DNA of 64,000 bases from Nocardioides sp. WS12. Its GTDB lineage: Bacteria > Actinomycetota > Actinomycetes > Propionibacteriales > Nocardioidaceae. Under the pieces are notes generated by a model. That model had not been told where the DNA came from and made no database searches. It worked only from the letters and a program-made list of their open reading frames with translations. Shown in pieces: positions 60,584 through 64,000 of this stretch. The position numbers and the translations under genes were made by a program. Numbering within the stretch: the first letter of the stretch is position 1; each line of letters opens with the position of its first letter. Location: NCBI RefSeq assembly GCF_014108865.1, contig NZ_CP053928.1, forward strand, positions 1,426,001 through 1,490,000, in the 5' to 3' direction.

Positions 60584-61852
60584 ATGACGCTTGCACAGGG
60601 CACCGACAACAACGCCCGCACCTTCCACCCGAACAGCATCTCGGAACTGGCCTTCTGGTCCGGCACGGCCGAGGAACGCGAGATCACCTTCCAGAAGCTT
60701 CGCGCCGAGGCTCCGATCAGCTGGCACCCGCCCATCGAGGGCGCTCTCATCCCCTCGGAGAACCCGGGTGTCTGGGTGGTGACCAGCCACGCGCTGATCC
60801 AGGAGGTCAGCAAGAACACCCAGCTGTTCTGCTCGGGCCAGGGCTTCCAGATGGAGGAGGTCCCCGAGGACGTCAACGAGGCCGCCGGCAGCTTCCTCGG
60901 CATGGACGCGCCGCGGCACCCCGTCCTGCGTCGCCTGGTCAGCTCGGCCTTCACCCCCAAGCGGGTCAAGGCCATCGAGGATCAGATCAAGCGCCAGGCC
61001 CACGACATCGTCACGAACCTGCTCGAGCACCCCGAGGGTGACTTCGTCGAGATGGTCTCCAAGCGGCTGCCGATGTGGACGATCTACGAGATGGTCGGCC
61101 TCACCGACATCGACAAGCGGCTCGAGGCCGCCCACCACGCCGACGGCATGGTCTCCTGGGCTGACGAAGAAGTGGCCGCTGGCCGGGAGCCCGGCGAGGT
61201 GCTCAACGAGTCCCTCGTCGGCCTGTTGATGATGGGCATGGAGCTCGCCGAGGAGCGCCGCAACAATCCGCAGGACGACCTGATGACGGGCCTGGTCAAC
61301 GCCGAGGTCGAGGGCCAGAAGCTCACCGACGACGAGATCGGCGCGTTCTTCGTGCTGCTCTCCGTCGCGGGCAACGACACCACGCGCAACTCGATCAGCC
61401 TCACCATGCGGGCGCTGAACCAGTTCCCCGAGCAGAAGGCGCTCCTCCTGGAGGACTACGAAGGCCGCATTGGTACGGCGATCGAGGAGTTCGTCCGCTG
61501 GGTGACGCCGGTGATGACCTTCCGTCGTACGGCGACCGAGGACACCGTTCTCGGTGGCCAGCAGATCAAGGCGGGGGACTGGATCGCGATGATCTACTCC
61601 TCCGGCAACCGGGACGAGTCGGTGTTCGAGAACGCCGACCAGTTCGACATCCTGCGCGACCCGAACCCGCACGTCGGCTTCGGGGGCGGCGGCCCGCACT
61701 TCTGCATGGGCAACTTTGTGGCCAAGATCCAGCTGCGCGAGATCTTCGACAACCTGCTTCGTCGTGCGCCCAACCTGGAACTCGGCGAGCCCGAGTACCT
61801 CACCGGCAACTTCGTGCGGGCCGTCAAGCGGATGCCCTACACCCTCCGATGA
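60584..61852 (+). CDS. Cytochrome P450
   Basis: A 422-residue soluble P450. I-helix VAGNDTTR (262-268), K-helix E302-F-V-R305, and haem loop FGGGGPHFCMGN with C374 are intact. The GGGGPHFCMG loop and overall length are as in the CYP124/125/142 group, which hydroxylates terminal methyl groups of isoprenoid or sterol side chains; that substrate class is inference. No ferredoxin or reductase gene is next to it, so electron partners come from elsewhere. Flanked by a ligase and an aldehyde dehydrogenase on the same strand. Confidence 0.93.
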   Translation: MTLAQGTDNNARTFHPNSISELAFWSGTAEEREITFQKLRAEAPISWHPPIEGALIPSENPGVWVVTSHALIQEVSKNTQLFCSGQGFQMEEVPEDVNEAAGSFLGMDAPRHPVLRRLVSSAFTPKRVKAIEDQIKRQAHDIVTNLLEHPEGDFVEMVSKRLPMWTIYEMVGLTDIDKRLEAAHHADGMVSWADEEVAAGREPGEVLNESLVGLLMMGMELAEERRNNPQDDLMTGLVNAEVEGQKLTDDEIGAFFVLLSVAGNDTTRNSISLTMRALNQFPEQKALLLEDYEGRIGTAIEEFVRWVTPVMTFRRTATEDTVLGGQQIKAGDWIAMIYSSGNRDESVFENADQFDILRDPNPHVGFGGGGPHFCMGNFVAKIQLREIFDNLLRRAPNLELGEPEYLTGNFVRAVKRMPYTLR

Positions 61853-61881
61853 CACTGCGCCGAGGCGCTGAAAGGTTGATC

Positions 61882-63288
61882 ATGGCCAAGTCCACTGGCA
61901 CACCCAAGGCCGCAGCAGCGGTCGCAGACGCGGGTCTCGAGGACCTGATGGCACGCCTGCGCGCGACGTACGCCTCGGGTCGGACGCGCAGCTACGAATG
62001 GCGCAAGGCGCAGCTCGAAGGACTGCTGCGGTTCTGTGCCGAGCGTGAGACCGACATCGCCGAGGCGCTGGCTGCTGACCTGGGCCGGAGTTCGTTCGAG
62101 GCCTGGTTCGGTGACATCGCGCCGCCGAAGGGTGAGGCCGAGCTGGCCATCAAGCACCTGAAGCGGTGGATGCGTCCGCAGCGGCGTCGGGTGCCGTTGA
62201 CCCAGATGCCGGCCAGTGCCCGGATCCAGTACGAGCCGCTCGGCGTCGCGCTGGTGATCGGCCCCTGGAACTACCCGGTCAACCTGTCGCTCGGCCCGAT
62301 GGTCGCCGCACTGGCCGCGGGCAACTGCGTGGTCCTCAAGCCCTCCGAGGTCGCTCCCGCCACGTCACGCCTTCTGGCCGAGGCGTTGCCGGAGTACCTC
62401 GACAAGGACGCCGTTGCGGTGGTCGAGGGCGACGGCATCACCACCCAGGCCCTGCTCGCGCTCGGTTTCGACCACGCGTTCTTCACGGGTGGCACCGAGA
62501 TCGGCCGCAAGATCATGGCGGGTGCTGCGAACACGCTGACACCGGTCATCCTCGAACTCGGCGGCAAGAGCCCCGCGATCGTCACGGCGGATGCCGACCT
62601 CGACGTCGTCGCGCGCCGGATCGCCTGGGTGAAGCTGATGAACTCCGGCCAGACCTGCATCGCGCCCGACTACGTGCTGGTGCAGGAGTCGGTCAAGGAA
62701 GCGCTGGTCGCGAAGATCCGCGACACGATGGCGGCCTTCACGATCGAGGAAGGCCCCAAGCGGATCGTCAACCAGCGTCAGTTCGACCGGCTGGCGGGCT
62801 ATCTGCAGAGCACCAAGGGCACCATCGTCGCCGGAGGAGGGACGGACGCGACGGCTCTCACCATCGAGCCGACGATCCTCGTCGACCCGGACCCCGACGA
62901 GCCGGCGATGACCGAGGAGATCTTCGGTCCGATCTTGCCGGTCCGCAGTTTCGAGACCGTCGACGAGGTCATCGGCTTCGTCAACGGTCGCCCCAAGCCG
63001 CTCGGGCTCTACGTGTTCAGCAAGGACCGTGCGGTGGCCGAGCGGATCGTCGAGCAGATCCCCGCAGGCGGGGCCGTGGTCAACCACTGCGCGATCCACT
63101 ACCTCATCCCGAGTCTGCCCTTCGGTGGCGTCGGGGCGAGCGGCATGGGCGCGTACCACGGTGAATGGGGCTTCCAAGCCCTCAGTCACCGCAAGTCAGT
63201 GGCTGTGAAGGGCTTCCGTCCCGATCCGGCGCTGGTCTACCCGCCGTACGGCCCGAAGGCACGCGCGCTGATGCGCCGCTTGTTCTGA
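61882..63288 (+). CDS. Aldehyde dehydrogenase (ALDH3-like)
   Basis: A 468-residue class 3-type aldehyde dehydrogenase. It has VIGPWNYPVNLSLGP, FFTGGTEIGRKIM, the general-base Glu in LELGGKSPAIV and nucleophile Cys in NSGQTCIAPDYV; the LPFGGVGASGMGAYHG C-terminus is family-typical. It oxidises fatty or aromatic aldehydes with NAD(P). ATG 61882 was chosen since AGG is just upstream; a start 11 codons earlier is possible. It completes the ligase-P450-ALDH operon. Confidence 0.92.
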   Translation: MAKSTGTPKAAAAVADAGLEDLMARLRATYASGRTRSYEWRKAQLEGLLRFCAERETDIAEALAADLGRSSFEAWFGDIAPPKGEAELAIKHLKRWMRPQRRRVPLTQMPASARIQYEPLGVALVIGPWNYPVNLSLGPMVAALAAGNCVVLKPSEVAPATSRLLAEALPEYLDKDAVAVVEGDGITTQALLALGFDHAFFTGGTEIGRKIMAGAANTLTPVILELGGKSPAIVTADADLDVVARRIAWVKLMNSGQTCIAPDYVLVQESVKEALVAKIRDTMAAFTIEEGPKRIVNQRQFDRLAGYLQSTKGTIVAGGGTDATALTIEPTILVDPDPDEPAMTEEIFGPILPVRSFETVDEVIGFVNGRPKPLGLYVFSKDRAVAERIVEQIPAGGAVVNHCAIHYLIPSLPFGGVGASGMGAYHGEWGFQALSHRKSVAVKGFRPDPALVYPPYGPKARALMRRLF

Positions 63289-63304
63289 TCGCTTGTTCTG
63301 ATCT

Positions 63305-63346
63305 CGACAGGCTCGATCAACGGGAAGCCGTTGGTCGAGCCTGTCG
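63305..63346. terminator. Long hairpin terminator, REP-like
   Basis: CGACAGGCTCGATCAACGG (63305-63323) pairs with 63328-63346 at 18 of 19 positions around a GAAG loop. It lies between the convergent ALDH and TetR genes. The sequence resembles a palindrome dispersed in many actinobacterial genomes, from memory. Confidence 0.75.
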
Positions 63347-63351
63347 GGACC

Positions 63352-63909
63352 TCAGGCCTCGGCCCGGGCGTCGGCCAGAATGTGTTGCAGCGACCAGAGC
63401 AGGTGCTCGCGACCGTGCCGTCCGGCGATCATCTCGTAGCCGATCAGGGTGCTCAGGCCCCAGACGGTGAACCGTTCGGCCTGCTCGGCGCCGACGATCT
63501 GCGTCATCGCCTCGTTGACGACCTGGTAGCGCCCGTCGTCGACCTTGCGCTGCACGATGGCGACGCGCTCATCGACGCCCGCCCAGACCCGGATTGCTGC
63601 CTCGGTCTGGTGCATCAGTTCGGCGGTGGCGTCGGCGAGTTGCAACAGCCGGTCGACCGGGTCTTCGGTCTTGCGGACGATCTCGACGGTCTGTTGGGTG
63701 CGCTCGTCCAGCCAGGCGTCGAGCAGCGCGTCGGTGAAGTCCTGCCAGTTGTCGAACGAGTGGTAGAAGGATCCGGTCGTGACGCCGAGCTTCTTGCACA
63801 GGGGAGCGAGCTTCAGTGCGCCATAGCCATCGGTCGCGAGGATCTCGTTGGCACCCTCGAACCACGAAGCACGCAACGCCTCGTTGCGGCGGACCTGCCG
63901 TTCAGTCAT
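63352..63909 (-). CDS. TetR family transcriptional regulator
   Basis: A 185-residue regulator with LAPLCKKLGVTTGSFYHSFD as HTH (YHSF recognition helix) and a helical C-terminal domain containing a WAGVDERVAIVQRKVDDGRY segment. ATG 63909 lies 91 bases before the window end, so its promoter is only partly visible. It is convergent with the P450 operon and may regulate that operon or a divergent gene beyond the window. Confidence 0.88.
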   Translation of the reverse strand: MTERQVRRNEALRASWFEGANEILATDGYGALKLAPLCKKLGVTTGSFYHSFDNWQDFTDALLDAWLDERTQQTVEIVRKTEDPVDRLLQLADATAELMHQTEAAIRVWAGVDERVAIVQRKVDDGRYQVVNEAMTQIVGAEQAERFTVWGLSTLIGYEMIAGRHGREHLLWSLQHILADARAEA

Positions 63910-64000
63910 GGCTGACTCCTCAACTCTCGACGGTCATCGTAGGGCGTCGTCGGTCGTCGGGACCGGACCCGGTGACACCTCTTCCACCATAACCTAACTT

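Overview
The window is about 64 kb of high-GC DNA with actinobacterial character: frequent GTG/TTG starts, ATGA/GTGA stop-start overlaps, many TetR, HxlR, PucR and AraC regulators, YrbE-type permeases and a galU-moeA/glp-rimJ-glpR block. Gene order and the mix of catabolic genes suggest a Nocardioidaceae-like soil organism; the genus is an inference.

Layout. 1-3908: conserved core (end of a UDPGP-family uridylyltransferase, moeA/glp, moaC, mog, a rimJ-type acetyltransferase, a glpR/sepX-like membrane protein). 3985-4060: tRNA-Ala(CGC), used as an integration target. 4144-about 8500: a decaying integrative element with a tyrosine integrase, an excisionase broken by an in-frame amber codon, an AbiE-like toxin-antitoxin pair whose toxin is frameshifted, and a two-gene HTH/zinc-ribbon module bounded by 46-bp inverted repeats. 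8510-63909: a very dense catabolic region, almost free of transposases, built of short operons each beside its own regulator.

The catabolic region carries four acyl-CoA synthetases, seven short-chain dehydrogenases, two Old Yellow Enzymes, two crotonases (one fused to a hydrolase), six free-standing alpha/beta hydrolases plus an epoxide hydrolase, a thiolase, a 3-hydroxyacyl-CoA dehydrogenase, a Baeyer-Villiger monooxygenase, a P450, aldehyde and alcohol dehydrogenases, an acyl-CoA carboxylase beta subunit, a cupin dioxygenase-like protein, a lipoamide dehydrogenase, two YrbE/MlaE permeases and an MFS exporter. Together they fit uptake and stepwise oxidation of hydrophobic, probably isoprenoid/terpenoid or alicyclic compounds: oxygenation (P450, BVMO), alcohol and aldehyde oxidation (SDR, ADH, ALDH), CoA activation, alkene reduction, hydration and ester or C-C hydrolysis, then thiolysis. 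The substrate is not proven by the sequence.

The most notable observations are: a linalool dehydratase/isomerase-family protein with the diagnostic Cys-x8-Cys pair; a natural crotonase-hydrolase fusion whose two halves exist elsewhere in the window as overlapping separate genes, both loci sharing a TAACGAAGTT operator and a related TetR; and a mirror-symmetric 6-kb locus in which two AttH/CrtC-like proteins are each paired with a different phosphotransfer-type protein and a divergent TetR.
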